Source of the DNA: JAFGCL01 sp964423835
GTDB taxonomy: Bacteria; Chloroflexota; Dehalococcoidia; UBA2247; RBG-13-53-26
NCBI GenBank assembly: GCA_964423835.1
Contig: CAYRGJ010000016.1
Location: 9,189-73,188, forward strand
Direction of reading: 5' to 3'
Length of the DNA stretch: 64,000 nt
Part shown: positions 7,792-17,212 of the stretch, piece by piece
Numbering within the stretch: position 1 is the stretch's first letter
Layout of the letters: each line of letters starts with the position of its first letter
Notes under the pieces: generated by a model
Seen by the model: the letters and a program-made list of their open reading frames with translations, nothing else
Told to the model about the DNA's origin: nothing
Databases searched by the model: none
Position numbers and translations under genes: made by a program

Positions 7792-10479
7792 CTACTTTCC
7801 CCGGGTGAAGATGCGCGGCGCTATCAGCTTGCGCAGCTCCTCAAGGACAAAGATGCCGGCTGCCACCGCGACAATCACTCCCCAGTCCTGGACAGACAGG
7901 GGCACGGTGTAGAAGAGCCTCTGGAACGGCGGGGCATAGACGACCATCATCTGAAGAAGGATGGCCAGACCTATGGCGCCCAGCAGCAAACGGTTGCTGA
8001 ACAGGCCCAGCTTGAAGAGCGACTGTTGATCAGAGCGGGCATTGAGGGTGTTGAGCCACTGGAAAGCCACCAGCAGGCAGAAAGCCATGGTCCTGGCTTT
8101 GTCCAGCCCGACCCTCGGCAGCTCCCACCTGAAGAGGAGCAGTGTCCCCGCGGCCATGAACAGGGCGATGAAGATGATCCTCAACAGCATTCCGCTATAG
8201 AGGATTCCTGAGTCCCGCCGCCGCGGCGGCTCCGTGAGGACATTGGAGTGCTTCGGCTCCAGGCTCAAGGGCACGGTGCAGACGCCGTCGGTGACCATGT
8301 TTATCCAGAGGATCTGGACCGTGACCACGGGCAGGGCCATGCCGGAGGCGATAGCCACAATCCAGGTGAAGAGCTCGCCCACGTTGGTGCTCAAGAGATA
8401 GAAGACAGAGCGGCGGATGTTGCTGAAGATGACTCTTCCCTCTTCCACCGCCGACACTATGGAGGCGAAGTTGTCATCGGTGAGGACCATGTCCGAAGCT
8501 TCGCGAGCGACATCGGTGCCTTTGATGCCCATGGCTATACCGATATCGGCCGCCCTCAGCGCCGGTCCGTCATTCACGCCGTCTCCGGTGACGGCCACGG
8601 TGTAGCCCTTGGACTTCATGGCATTGACTATCCTCAGCTTGTGGACCGGCTCCACGCGGGCAAAGACCGAGACGCTTTCTATCCCGGCGCTGAGCTCTTC
8701 GTCGCTCATCCGGGCCAGCTCCAGGCCGGTGACCGCACCTCCGGGTGGGAGACCGAGCTCATCAGCAATAGCCACCGCTGTGGCTTTCTGGTCCCCGGTT
8801 ATCATCATCACCTTGATGCCGGCCCGTTTGCAGTCGGCGATGGCCCTCTTGGCCTCCTGCCGGGGTGGGTCAATCATCCCTACCAGGGCCACCAGGGTCA
8901 GGGCGCCATTGAGGTGCTGGTGAGTCAGCTGCTCCGGAGCAGCGGGGCATTCGGCATAGGCCAGCGCCATCACCCGCAGCGCCTTCGATGCCATCGCCCG
9001 GTTCTCCTCCTCAACCTCAGCCATCTTCTCCGGGGTCATTTCCCGGGCCACGCCATCCACCAGCATCTGGCGGCTCATCGCCAGCACCTTGTCTACTGCT
9101 CCCTTCACGTAGACCACCGCCCCCATGTCCGGATCGGGATGGAGAGTGGCCATGTAGCGCTTTTCGCTGGTGAAAGGCATCTCAGCCAGTCGCGGCTGCT
9201 CCGCCCACAGTGCATCTCTGTCCAGTCCCGCCTTGAGAGCGGCTACCAGCAAGGCCCCCTCAGTGGGGTCACCCAGGAGCTGATGCTTGTCACCGGCCGA
9301 TTGCAGCGTGGAGTCATTGCACAGGGCGCTGATCTTGAGGGACAGAAGCAGGGCCGGATCCTTCGCCGGTTCAATCTCCTGACCGTTTTCCCGGAAATCT
9401 CCCTCCGGGCGGTAGCCGGCTCCGGTGACTTCTATCGTCCTGCCGGAAACATACATCTGGCGCAGCGTCATCTCGCTCTCGGTCAGGGTGCCGGTCTTGT
9501 CCGAGCAGATGGCGGTAACAGCGCCCATCGTCTCCACCGCCGTCAGTTTCCGGATGAGAGCGTGTTTCCTGGCCATCCGCCTCATCCCCATAGCCAGGAC
9601 TACGGTTACCATGACCGGGAGGCCTTCAGGAATGGCTGAGACAGTGGCGGCTACCGCCAGGGCGAACATGTCTTCGAAGCCATATCCCCTGATCACCCCG
9701 ATGAGAATGAGCACCACGATAATGCAGAACGCCAGGATGCCGACCTGGCGCCCCAGCCGGGCCACATTGCGTTGAAGCGGAGTAGGCGGGGGCTTGGTCT
9801 CCTGGACCTGGGCGGTGATCTGGCCGATCTCGGTTTGCATGCCGGTAGCCGTGACCACGGCCGTGCCTCGGCCGTTAACCACGGTGCACCCCATGTGCGC
9901 CATGTTGCCCATGTCCGCTATCGTGGCCTCACCTTCAATAGCGCCGGTGAATTTCTCCACCGGGACCGATTCGCCGGTCAGGATGGACTCATCTACCGAC
10001 AGGTTCACCGCTTCAATCAGCCTGGCGTCAACGGGAACCTTGTCTCCGGCCTCAAACAGGACCACATCGCCGGGGACCAGGTCATGGGCGGAGATCCTGG
10101 CAACGGATCCCTGCCTCAGTACCCTGGCATGGGGCGTGGCCAGCCGTTTGAGACCTTCCATTGCCTGTTCCGCCTTGCTCTCCTGGACGAAACCGATTAC
10201 GGCATTGAGGACCAGCACGGTCATGATGACTGCCGCATCGGCCGATTTGCGCAGAACGGCCAATTCAATTACGACGGCAAAAAGCAGGATATAGATGAGG
10301 GGGCTGGCGAACTGGCGCAGAAAGACGATGATGGCCGGTCGTTTGCCCTTTTCCGCCAGTCGATTGGGCCCATACCGCTGCAATCGCTCCCTGGCTGCTT
10401 CATCAGAGAGGCCGGACTGCGAGGTGTCAAGCTCCTTCAGGGCCTGGGCCACGGACAGATTGTGCCAATTCACCAGCAC
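7792..10479 (-). CDS. P-type Ca2+-transporting ATPase (SERCA/PMR1-like, P2A)
   Basis: 895 residues, full length. Hallmarks in order: cation-ATPase N domain (1-70), dephosphorylation loop TGES (168-171), membrane motif PEGLP (284-288), phosphorylated Asp327 in CSDKTGTLT, and hinge GDGVNDGPAL (632-641). The later ILWINMVTDG carries the Asn and Asp used for Ca2+ in P2A pumps, supporting Ca2+ (or Mn2+) export across the cytoplasmic membrane rather than heavy metals. Translation starts at GTG 10479, 5 nt after AAAGGA; the ATG overlapping it is out of frame. It is monocistronic by spacing and ends 12 nt before the tandem hairpins. Confidence 0.93.
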   Translation of the reverse strand: MLVNWHNLSVAQALKELDTSQSGLSDEAARERLQRYGPNRLAEKGKRPAIIVFLRQFASPLIYILLFAVVIELAVLRKSADAAVIMTVLVLNAVIGFVQESKAEQAMEGLKRLATPHARVLRQGSVARISAHDLVPGDVVLFEAGDKVPVDARLIEAVNLSVDESILTGESVPVEKFTGAIEGEATIADMGNMAHMGCTVVNGRGTAVVTATGMQTEIGQITAQVQETKPPPTPLQRNVARLGRQVGILAFCIIVVLILIGVIRGYGFEDMFALAVAATVSAIPEGLPVMVTVVLAMGMRRMARKHALIRKLTAVETMGAVTAICSDKTGTLTESEMTLRQMYVSGRTIEVTGAGYRPEGDFRENGQEIEPAKDPALLLSLKISALCNDSTLQSAGDKHQLLGDPTEGALLVAALKAGLDRDALWAEQPRLAEMPFTSEKRYMATLHPDPDMGAVVYVKGAVDKVLAMSRQMLVDGVAREMTPEKMAEVEEENRAMASKALRVMALAYAECPAAPEQLTHQHLNGALTLVALVGMIDPPRQEAKRAIADCKRAGIKVMMITGDQKATAVAIADELGLPPGGAVTGLELARMSDEELSAGIESVSVFARVEPVHKLRIVNAMKSKGYTVAVTGDGVNDGPALRAADIGIAMGIKGTDVAREASDMVLTDDNFASIVSAVEEGRVIFSNIRRSVFYLLSTNVGELFTWIVAIASGMALPVVTVQILWINMVTDGVCTVPLSLEPKHSNVLTEPPRRRDSGILYSGMLLRIIFIALFMAAGTLLLFRWELPRVGLDKARTMAFCLLVAFQWLNTLNARSDQQSLFKLGLFSNRLLLGAIGLAILLQMMVVYAPPFQRLFYTVPLSVQDWGVIVAVAAGIFVLEELRKLIAPRIFTRGK

Positions 10480-10615
10480 ATGTTCCTTTCATGGATGGGC
10501 GCTCCCTCCGCCTGAGTGAGCCGGGCACCTCGGGCTCCGCCTGGTGCAGCCGGCGCGGAAGCGCGCTGGCGGGTTGCCCGCCGGGCAGTATTCGACCCGA
10601 AAGCCGGGTGACCTA

Positions 10616-10621
10616 AGTATA
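10616..10621 (-). promoter_or_regulatory. Candidate extended -10 for the Ca2+-ATPase gene
   Basis: TATACT preceded by TGA on the minus strand (extended -10 form TGnTATACT). The -35 region is weak. Predicted leader to the GTG start is about 130 nt and GC-rich with small hairpins. Confidence 0.4.
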
Positions 10622-10646
10622 TCAGGTATGGCCTGGCGCAAAAGGG

Positions 10647-10670
10647 AAGGGCGACCTTGCGGTCGCCCTT
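10647..10670 (-). terminator. Terminator of the large minus-strand redox operon
   Basis: Perfect 10-bp stem (10647-10656 with 10661-10670) closing a TTGC/GCAA tetraloop. It lies about 70 nt past the stop of the last redox gene (10738); on the minus strand it is followed by a C/T-rich stretch (CCCTTTTG). It also isolates the divergent-tail ATPase promoter from read-through. Confidence 0.7.
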
Positions 10671-10737
10671 TCGCTATCTAAGCTGGGCTGGTTCCCCCGG
10701 GCCGCCGCTGCCGGCCGGCCCCGGGTCCGCCCCGGCG

Positions 10738-11574
10738 CTAGAACTGCTCCAGAAGGCCCGAGATCTGCTTGAAGGTGAACACCGGCCCATCCTTGCAGAC
10801 GTACTTGTCACCGACGTTGCACCGGGCGCACTTGCCCAGGCCGCACTTCATCTTGCCTTCGAGGGTGGTGACGATCTGCTCGTCAGCGAAGCCCAGCTTC
10901 TTCAGCTCGGTCAGGGTGAACTTGATCATGATGGGCGGGCCGCAGATGATGGCCACGGAGTTCTCCGGCGAGAGCTGCCGTTCCTTGACCACCGCCGGGA
11001 TGAGGGCCACCCGGCCGGTCCACTTGTCGTCCTTGGCGTCCACCGTGAGCTCCAGCGTGGTCCGGGGGGCCCCCGCCCAGGTGTCGAACTCGTTGGCGAA
11101 CACCAGGTCGGAGGGCGTGCGGGCGCCATTGAGGATGAACAGGTCCCCATAGTCATCACGATGGTCCAGGACGGTCAGTATGATGGGCCGCAGCGGCGCG
11201 AAGCCGATGCCTCCCCCGATGATGTGGATATTCTTCCCCTTGAACTGGTCCATGGGGAAGAAGTTGCCGAAGGGCCCCCGCACGCCAACGGAGGCGCCGG
11301 GCTCCAGGTCGTGCAGGGAGCTGGTGACCGTGCCCACCTTCCTTACCGCTACCTCGATGGGCCCCTTGCGGTAGGCCACGGAGGTCAGGCCGAAGGGCGA
11401 CTCCCCGGTGCCGAAGGCGGAGACGAAAACGAACTGCCCCGGCCTGTAGTCGAACTTGGCCTTGAAGTCGGGGTCAGCCAGCTCGATCTGGAACAGCCGG
11501 ACATCAGGGGTCAGGTCGACCACATTCTGCAGTGTCGCCATGTGCGGGAGTAGTGGATTCTGGTTGTTACTCAC
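10738..11574 (-). CDS. flxA: FAD/NAD(P)-binding [2Fe-2S] oxidoreductase, FlxA-like
   Basis: 278 residues of the ferredoxin-NADP reductase fold: FAD domain (FDYRPGQFVFVSAFG), NAD(P) domain (IIGGGIGFAPLRP; VAIICGPPIMI) and a C-terminal PyrK-type [2Fe-2S] site, Cys-x4-Cys-x2-Cys-x7-Cys in CGLGKCARC. Such subunits (AsrB, hydrogenase gamma, FlxA) take hydride from NADH and pass single electrons to iron-sulfur partners. Start is taken as GTG 11574, which overlaps the preceding stop by 8 nt; an internal ATG at 11541 lacks a ribosome site. It is the last gene of the hdrCBA-flxDCBA run and the probable NADH entry point of that complex. Confidence 0.85.
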   Translation of the reverse strand: MSNNQNPLLPHMATLQNVVDLTPDVRLFQIELADPDFKAKFDYRPGQFVFVSAFGTGESPFGLTSVAYRKGPIEVAVRKVGTVTSSLHDLEPGASVGVRGPFGNFFPMDQFKGKNIHIIGGGIGFAPLRPIILTVLDHRDDYGDLFILNGARTPSDLVFANEFDTWAGAPRTTLELTVDAKDDKWTGRVALIPAVVKERQLSPENSVAIICGPPIMIKFTLTELKKLGFADEQIVTTLEGKMKCGLGKCARCNVGDKYVCKDGPVFTFKQISGLLEQF

Positions 11575-12565
11575 CTTTGGCCCCCAGTTTCTGGACGTCT
11601 TGTATGATCTCACGGATATCGATGTTCACCGGGCAGGACTTCACGCATCTTCCGCAGCCGATGCAGTGACTGACGCCGAACTGCTCCGGGAAGTACAGAA
11701 GCTTGTGGGCGAAACGCTGCCTCATCCGGATGCCCTTGTTGGCCCGGGGATCGTGGCCGCCGGCGATCTTGGTGAACCCCGCGGACTGGCAGCTCTCCCA
11801 GCTGCGCACCCGGTCGGACTTCCCCTTGTTGGGGTAGTCCCTGATGTCGAAGCAGTAGCAGGTGGGGCAGACGTAGGAGCACATGTTGCAGTGCAGGCAC
11901 CGGTCGGCCAGGCGTCCCCAGTAGGGATCGTCGAAGTTGGCGCGCAGCTTCTTGTTGACGCCCTCGGCCGGCACCTTTGACAGCTCGGCCGCCCTGGGCT
12001 TGGCTGCAGTGCTCTCCGACAGCGCCGAGTCCGGCAGGAGCGCCTTGCCCTTATCCGTCAGCACCTCCACCAGGTAGCCGTCCGCCACCTCGGTGAGCAT
12101 GATATCCAGGCCGGCGGGGTCGTCCGGGCCGCCGCCCATGCTGGAGCAAAAGCATTCCGGGCAGGCCTTGAGGCAGGCCATGCCCACCAGTGTGGTCTTG
12201 TCCCGGTGCTCCCGGTAGAGGGGATCGGCCGGCTCTTCCAGGAAGGGCTTGTCCAGGGCGATGACGCCCTTGGCATCACAGGGCCGCAGGCCGAAGATGA
12301 CGGTCTCCCGCTCCACCCTGGCCGGGACCAGCTCGATTTCGCCGCCGTCCTTCCTCTCCATGCTGAAGAGGACCTCTGTCGGTGGGAAGAAGAATTCCTT
12401 GGGCGACATGTCGGTGTTGACATAATCCGAGGCAATGTCCTCCACCCGGTCCACGTCCTTGAACAGCAGGAGGTCTCCGGCCTTCGTCGGCGCTACGAGG
12501 CGCCGGGTTTCGCGCACCTTGCCCAGCCAGGAGCTCAGGTCCTTCTTGGCTATGAACTTGCTCAT
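11567..12565 (-). CDS. flxB: 4Fe-4S dicluster subunit, FlxB/AsrA-like
   Basis: 332 residues. The C-terminal part holds two [4Fe-4S] ferredoxin motifs, CLHCNMCSYVCPTCYC and CIGCGRCVKSCPVNI, and the N-terminal two thirds resembles the AsrA/hydrogenase-beta family (GLRPCDAKGVIALD; ACPECFCSSMGGG). In Flx-Hdr and AsrABC systems this subunit relays electrons between the FAD/NAD subunit and the catalytic partner. The ATG overlaps the upstream stop (ATGA at 12562-12565), so translation is coupled on both sides. The exact Flx letter is assigned by order and family resemblance. Confidence 0.8.
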   Translation of the reverse strand: MSKFIAKKDLSSWLGKVRETRRLVAPTKAGDLLLFKDVDRVEDIASDYVNTDMSPKEFFFPPTEVLFSMERKDGGEIELVPARVERETVIFGLRPCDAKGVIALDKPFLEEPADPLYREHRDKTTLVGMACLKACPECFCSSMGGGPDDPAGLDIMLTEVADGYLVEVLTDKGKALLPDSALSESTAAKPRAAELSKVPAEGVNKKLRANFDDPYWGRLADRCLHCNMCSYVCPTCYCFDIRDYPNKGKSDRVRSWESCQSAGFTKIAGGHDPRANKGIRMRQRFAHKLLYFPEQFGVSHCIGCGRCVKSCPVNIDIREIIQDVQKLGAKGE

Positions 12566-13422
12566 TCTCCCACCCCCAGCTTCTCGTCCTTCTGGAACGC
12601 GGCGAGGGGCTGCGGCGTATCCGGGTCCATGCCCGGTTGGAACTTGAAGAGCGTCATCACTTCTTTCTCCAGCTTGCGGTTCAGCAGGCTGAGGGGGATG
12701 TTCACCGGGCACACCAGCTCGCAGGAGTTGCAGCCAATGCAGCGCCCGCTGAGGTGAAAGGCCCGCATGGTGTTCCACATCTCGTTCTCCGCCGGGGCGA
12801 TCCTGATGCCCACCCAGAGCGGATCAAGGCGGTCCACGAAGCATTCTCCGCAGTAGCAGCCGGGGCAGGTCTGGCGGCAGGCGTAGCAGCGGATGCAGCG
12901 GGCAAACTCCTTCTCCCAGAAGGCCTGCCTTTCCTGCCACGACTTGCCTTCCATGGCGGTGACGTCAGGGTAGGCCTCGGCCGGCGGCTCTGCCTTCCGG
13001 GGCTCGCCGATCAGGATGTCGTAGACCACCGGGTTGCGCTGCTGGCACAGCTGGCAGGCCTCGCGCAGCTTGTCCCCGGTCTGGTTCCAGTCGGTCTTCA
13101 CTATGCCCGGGCACACCACCCCGATAACGACCACCTTCTCCCGGTCCAGCTGGTGCTCGTTGATGAGGAGGTTGATGGCCCGGGAGTCGCACGGCTTGAC
13201 CACGACGGCCGTGGTCTTGTCCTTGCGGTTCAGGAGATACTTCACCAGGTTGTGCCGGCAGGTCTGGTCGAAGATCAGCCTGTCTGCCTCCTGGGCGTTG
13301 TAGGCGAACATGGGGCGGGCGTTCTGGCCGTCGGTGGCGCGCTCGTAGCCGATGACGCAGTCCACCTTCTTGCTCTCCAGGAGCTCCTTGGCCTTGGCGC
13401 GAATCTGCTCAGTCTCGCTCAT
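12562..13422 (-). CDS. flxC: 4Fe-4S protein, FlxC/FrhB-related
   Basis: 286 residues. N-terminal domain resembles FrhB/FdhB-type coenzyme-F420 hydrogenase beta proteins (VVVKPCDSRAINLLINE, VVCPGIVKTDWN), followed by two ferredoxin motifs, CIRCYACRQTCPGCYCGEC and CIGCNSCELVCPVNI. It has no F420-specific evidence. The gene lies between mvhD and flxB with 4-nt overlaps on both sides, indicating a stoichiometric complex. In the Flx-Hdr family it forms part of the NADH-oxidising module. Alternative: formate-dehydrogenase-beta-like adaptor. Confidence 0.78.
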   Translation of the reverse strand: MSETEQIRAKAKELLESKKVDCVIGYERATDGQNARPMFAYNAQEADRLIFDQTCRHNLVKYLLNRKDKTTAVVVKPCDSRAINLLINEHQLDREKVVVIGVVCPGIVKTDWNQTGDKLREACQLCQQRNPVVYDILIGEPRKAEPPAEAYPDVTAMEGKSWQERQAFWEKEFARCIRCYACRQTCPGCYCGECFVDRLDPLWVGIRIAPAENEMWNTMRAFHLSGRCIGCNSCELVCPVNIPLSLLNRKLEKEVMTLFKFQPGMDPDTPQPLAAFQKDEKLGVGE

Positions 13423-13847
13423 TTCGTTGCCTCCGCAACCTGGGCCTTCCGGGGGCCAAGTTTGGTCAGGTCCTCAGTGAAGGAGGTGACCACCTTTGAC
13501 CAACGCTTGCCCTCTGAGGCGGAGACCCACTCCACCCGGAACCTGGCCGCCTCGATGCCCAGGTATTCCAGGAAGGGCCTCAGCAGCGCGAAACGGCGGC
13601 GGGCATAGTAGTTGCCCTCCGTGTAGTGACAGTCACCGGGGTGACAGCCGGCGATGAGCACACCATCGGCGCCCATCTGGAAGCTCTTCACTATCAGGAG
13701 AGGGTCCACCCTGCCGGAGCATGGCACGCGCACGATACGGATGTTCGGGGGGTAGACCATACGGGCGGTGCCGGCACTGTCGGCCCCGGCGTAGCTGCAC
13801 CAGTTGCACAGGAACCCCACGATTCTGGGTTGAAACTCTACTGCCAT
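13419..13847 (-). CDS. mvhD: MvhD/FlxD [2Fe-2S] adaptor subunit
   Basis: 142 residues, typical MvhD size. Contains the conserved FLCNWCSYAGAD near the N-terminus, the CSGRVDP motif and GCHPGDCHYTEGN, which hold the [2Fe-2S] cluster that links hydrogenase or Flx modules to HdrA. Its GAGGTGG ribosome site lies in the end of the HdrA-GltD gene, with which it overlaps by 10 nt; its own end overlaps the next gene by 4 nt. Role inferred: bridge between FlxABC and the HdrA-GltD flavoprotein. Confidence 0.92.
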   Translation of the reverse strand: MAVEFQPRIVGFLCNWCSYAGADSAGTARMVYPPNIRIVRVPCSGRVDPLLIVKSFQMGADGVLIAGCHPGDCHYTEGNYYARRRFALLRPFLEYLGIEAARFRVEWVSASEGKRWSKVVTSFTEDLTKLGPRKAQVAEATK

Positions 13848-16800
13848 AACGATACCACCTCAGCCAGTAATTGCTGCTGTGTGAAGCCGCGCAGGTTGGC
13901 GGCCCCGAATCTGCAGGCGGCCACGCAGAGTCCGCAGCCCTTGCAGAGGCTCTCATTGGTCACCGACACCGTGCGGCCGTCCCGCAGCTTCTGGGACTCG
14001 ATGGCGCTGAAGGGACAGACCTCCTGGCACATCAGGCAGCCGCTGCACTTCGCCGGGTCTATCGCAGAGACCATGGGGTCGCTGGTCAGGAACTCCTGGC
14101 TGAACAGGGCCGCCACCTTGGCCGCCGCGGCGCTCCCCTGGGCCACCGACTCGGGGATGTCCCGCGGCCCCACACAGGAGCCGGCCAGGAATATGCCGTC
14201 GGTCTGGGTCTCCACCGGTCGCAGCTTGGGATGGGCCTCGATGAAGAAGTGGTTGGTGTCGTAGCTGACCTTGAGCGTCTGGGCCAGCTCGGCCGCGCCG
14301 TCGTTGGCCTCGGCGGCCGTGGCCAGGACCACCATGTCGGCGGCTATCTCAACGGGCCTGCCGATGAGGGAGTCCTCGCCGCAGACTATGACCTTGTCGC
14401 CATCCTGGAACAGCTTGGAGACCCGCCCGCGGAGCCACAGGGTGCCGTATTCCTGCTGGGCGCGGCGGGAGAACTCATCGAAGTCCTTGCCGCCGGCGCG
14501 GATGTCGATGTAGAAGATGTAGCACTGCACGTTGGGGTCGTGCTCCTTCAGCATGATGGCCTGCTTGGCCATGTACATGCAGCAGAACTTGCTGCAGTAG
14601 CTGTGGCCCTTGAGCTCATCCCGCGAGCCGACGCAGGAGATGAAGACCACGGTGTGCGGGTGCTTGCCGTCCGAAGGGCGGACCACCTCGCCGCTGGTGG
14701 GGCCGGAAGCGTTCATCAGCCGCTCCATCTGCAGGCCGGTGATCACGTCCGGCAGGCGGCCGTAACCATACTCCCCGTAGGCCCTGGGATCGGAGGTCTT
14801 GTACCCGGTGGCCACGACGATGGACCCTATCTGGTAGGTGACCACCTCATCCTTCATTTCGTGATTGATGGCGCCGGCCTGGCACAGCTTCACGCACTCG
14901 CGGCACTCGGAGCAGACGCCACAGGCCAGGCATCTCTTCGCTTCCTCGATGGCCTGCTCCCGGGTGAAGCCGAGCTCGACCTCGGCGAAGCTCTTGAGGC
15001 GCGAGTCCACCGGCATCTCCGCCATCTTCAGGCGGGGCTTGGCCGGGAACTTGGCCTTGAGCTCCTCGATCTCCTGATCGCCGGGCTTGGCGGCTTCAGC
15101 CTTTGGCTCCGGAACGGTGGGCAGTGGCTCTCCCGCCAGGTACAGGTTGATGGAGGCCGCAGCCTTGCGGCCGGAGGCCATGGCGTCGACCACCATCAGG
15201 GGGCCGGTGACCGCGTCGCCGCAGGCAAAGATGCCGGCGACGCTGGTGGCCAGGCTGGCCTCGTTCACCTTCACCGTGCCGCGGCCGGTGGCGGCGATCT
15301 CCGGGTCTTGGGCGAAGGACAGGTTGGGGGCCTGGCCCAGGGCCGGGATGATGGTATCTACATCCAGCTTGAACTCGGAGCCCGGTATGACCTCCGGGCG
15401 GGGCCGGCCGCTGGCGTCCGGCGCTCCCAGCTTCATCTTCACGCACTCCATGGCTGTCACCTTGCCGCCCTCGGCGATCACCTTGGTGGGCGCGGTGAGG
15501 AGCATGATCTGGATGCCCTCCGCTTCGGCGGCCTCGATCTCGACGTCGTTGGCCGGCATCTCATCGCGTCCGCGGCGGTAGACGATGGTCACGGTGCTGC
15601 CCAGGCGGCGGGCCACCCGCGCGGCATCGATGGCGGTGTTGCCGCCGCCGACGACGGCCACGCGCTGGCCGATCTCCACCTTCTGGCCCAGGTTGACCGC
15701 CCTCAGGAAGTCAATGCCGTGGAAGACGCCCGACGATTCCTCGCCCGGCACTCCCAGCTTCAGGCTGTTGTGGGCGCCGCTGGCCAGGAGCACAGCATCG
15801 AAGAGCTTCTGCAGCTCCGACAGCTTCGGCTTCTCTCCCACCCTGACGTTGGTCTCTATCTTCACTCCCAGCTTCTGGATGTACTCGATGTCCCTCTTGA
15901 GCTCTTTCCTGGGCATGCGGTACTCCGGTATGCCCACGCGCACCATGCCGCCGGGCTCGGGCAGCGCCTCGAATATGGTCACCTCGTGGCCGGCCAGGGC
16001 CAGGTCATGGGCCGCCACCAGCCCCCCGGGACCGGCGCCGACGATGGCCACCTTCTTGCCGGTCCTGGTGATCTCGGGCACCGGCAGGTCGCCGATGTCG
16101 TACTGATCAGAGGCGAACCTCTTCAGAGAGCAGATGGACAGCGGCTCATCCACGAAGCCCCGCTTGCAGGCCTGCTCGCAGGGATGGAAGCAGACGCGGC
16201 CCAGGGCGGCCGGCAGGGGGTTGGTCCGCCGTATCAGCTCGTAGGCTTCCTTGAACTTGCCGCTGGCGATGAGGGCCAGGTACCCCTGGACGTCCATGTG
16301 AATGGGGCAGGTGCTCTTGCAGGGAGGGGTCTCCCGCTTGTCGATGACATACTTGTTGGGCACGGCCTGGGGGAACGGGATGTAGACCGCCTTGCGCTGG
16401 CCCAGGCCCATGTTGAAGTCGCTCGACACCTCCACGGGGCACTCCTTGGTGCAGTCACCGCAGGCGGTGCACTTCTTGATATCGATGTAGCGGGCCTTCT
16501 GCTTGATCTTGACCTCGAAGTTGCCCACGAACCCCTTGACTTCCTGCACCTCGGCGCAGGAGAGCAGGGTGATATTGGGGTGCTGGGCCACGTCCACCAT
16601 CTTGGGCGTGAGAATGCAGGCCGAGCAGTCCAGGGTAGGAAAGGTCTTGTCCAGCTGGGCCATGCGCCCGCCGATGGTCGGCTCCCGCTCTACCAGCACC
16701 ACCTCGTGGCCGGAGTTGGCGATGTCCAGCGCCGCCTGGATGCCGGCCACGCCGCCGCCGATGACCAGGGCCCGCTTGGTGAGGCCGAAGCGCTTGGGGA

Positions 16801-17200
16801 AGAGGGCCTCATCGCGGCTCACCTTGGCCACCGCCATTCTCACCAGCTCGATGGCCTTGGCGGTGGCGGCGTCCTTGTCGTTGCCATGCACCCAGCTGCA
16901 ATGCTCCCGCAGGTTGGCTATCTCCAGCAGGTATGGGTTGAGCCCCGCCTGGGCCACGGTCTTGCGGAAGGTGTTCTCATGCATGCGGGGCGAGCAGTTG
17001 CCGATGACGACGCGGTTCAGTCGGTTCTTGACGATGGCGTCGCGCACCGAAAGCTGGCCCGGCTCGCTACAGGTGTACTTGTTGGCGTCCACGAAGGCCA
17101 CCCCGGGGAACCTTGCAGCCGCCTCCAGCACCTTGTCGATGTTGATGGTGCCGCCAATGTTGGCGCCGCAGTAGCAGATAAATACTCCAGTTCTAGCCAT
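13838..17200 (-). CDS. hdrA: HdrA with inserted GltD/NfnB-like flavin module
   Basis: 1120 residues. Residues 1-285 and about 765-1120 align to canonical HdrA: N-terminal iron-sulfur domain, FAD motif LVIGGGVAGIQAA (about 146), LDCSACILTP (190-199), ferredoxin motif from Cys244, and two C-terminal ferredoxins (CSGCLMCQEVCP, CKGCGLCVAACRFG). Between them sits an about 455-residue insertion with CKSTCPIHMDV, FHPCEQACKRGF, a second FAD motif (VAIVGAGPGGLVAA, about 384) and a nucleotide motif (VAVVGGGNTAIDAA, about 514), as in the GltD/NfnB family. The paralogue at 18859 lacks the insertion. Predicted cytoplasmic electron-bifurcating flavoprotein with two FAD sites and a possible NAD(P)H site, partner of HdrBC and MvhD. 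Confidence 0.93.
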   Translation of the reverse strand: MARTGVFICYCGANIGGTINIDKVLEAAARFPGVAFVDANKYTCSEPGQLSVRDAIVKNRLNRVVIGNCSPRMHENTFRKTVAQAGLNPYLLEIANLREHCSWVHGNDKDAATAKAIELVRMAVAKVSRDEALFPKRFGLTKRALVIGGGVAGIQAALDIANSGHEVVLVEREPTIGGRMAQLDKTFPTLDCSACILTPKMVDVAQHPNITLLSCAEVQEVKGFVGNFEVKIKQKARYIDIKKCTACGDCTKECPVEVSSDFNMGLGQRKAVYIPFPQAVPNKYVIDKRETPPCKSTCPIHMDVQGYLALIASGKFKEAYELIRRTNPLPAALGRVCFHPCEQACKRGFVDEPLSICSLKRFASDQYDIGDLPVPEITRTGKKVAIVGAGPGGLVAAHDLALAGHEVTIFEALPEPGGMVRVGIPEYRMPRKELKRDIEYIQKLGVKIETNVRVGEKPKLSELQKLFDAVLLASGAHNSLKLGVPGEESSGVFHGIDFLRAVNLGQKVEIGQRVAVVGGGNTAIDAARVARRLGSTVTIVYRRGRDEMPANDVEIEAAEAEGIQIMLLTAPTKVIAEGGKVTAMECVKMKLGAPDASGRPRPEVIPGSEFKLDVDTIIPALGQAPNLSFAQDPEIAATGRGTVKVNEASLATSVAGIFACGDAVTGPLMVVDAMASGRKAAASINLYLAGEPLPTVPEPKAEAAKPGDQEIEELKAKFPAKPRLKMAEMPVDSRLKSFAEVELGFTREQAIEEAKRCLACGVCSECRECVKLCQAGAINHEMKDEVVTYQIGSIVVATGYKTSDPRAYGEYGYGRLPDVITGLQMERLMNASGPTSGEVVRPSDGKHPHTVVFISCVGSRDELKGHSYCSKFCCMYMAKQAIMLKEHDPNVQCYIFYIDIRAGGKDFDEFSRRAQQEYGTLWLRGRVSKLFQDGDKVIVCGEDSLIGRPVEIAADMVVLATAAEANDGAAELAQTLKVSYDTNHFFIEAHPKLRPVETQTDGIFLAGSCVGPRDIPESVAQGSAAAAKVAALFSQEFLTSDPMVSAIDPAKCSGCLMCQEVCPFSAIESQKLRDGRTVSVTNESLCKGCGLCVAACRFGAANLRGFTQQQLLAEVVSLWQ

Positions 17201-17212
17201 AGCCTAACCCCT

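Noticed and set aside
13419..13847. F420-reducing hydrogenase assignment for the mvhD/FrhB-like genes
   Set aside because: MvhD and FrhB-like families also occur in Flx-Hdr and other bacterial complexes; no F420-specific genes or methanogen features are present.
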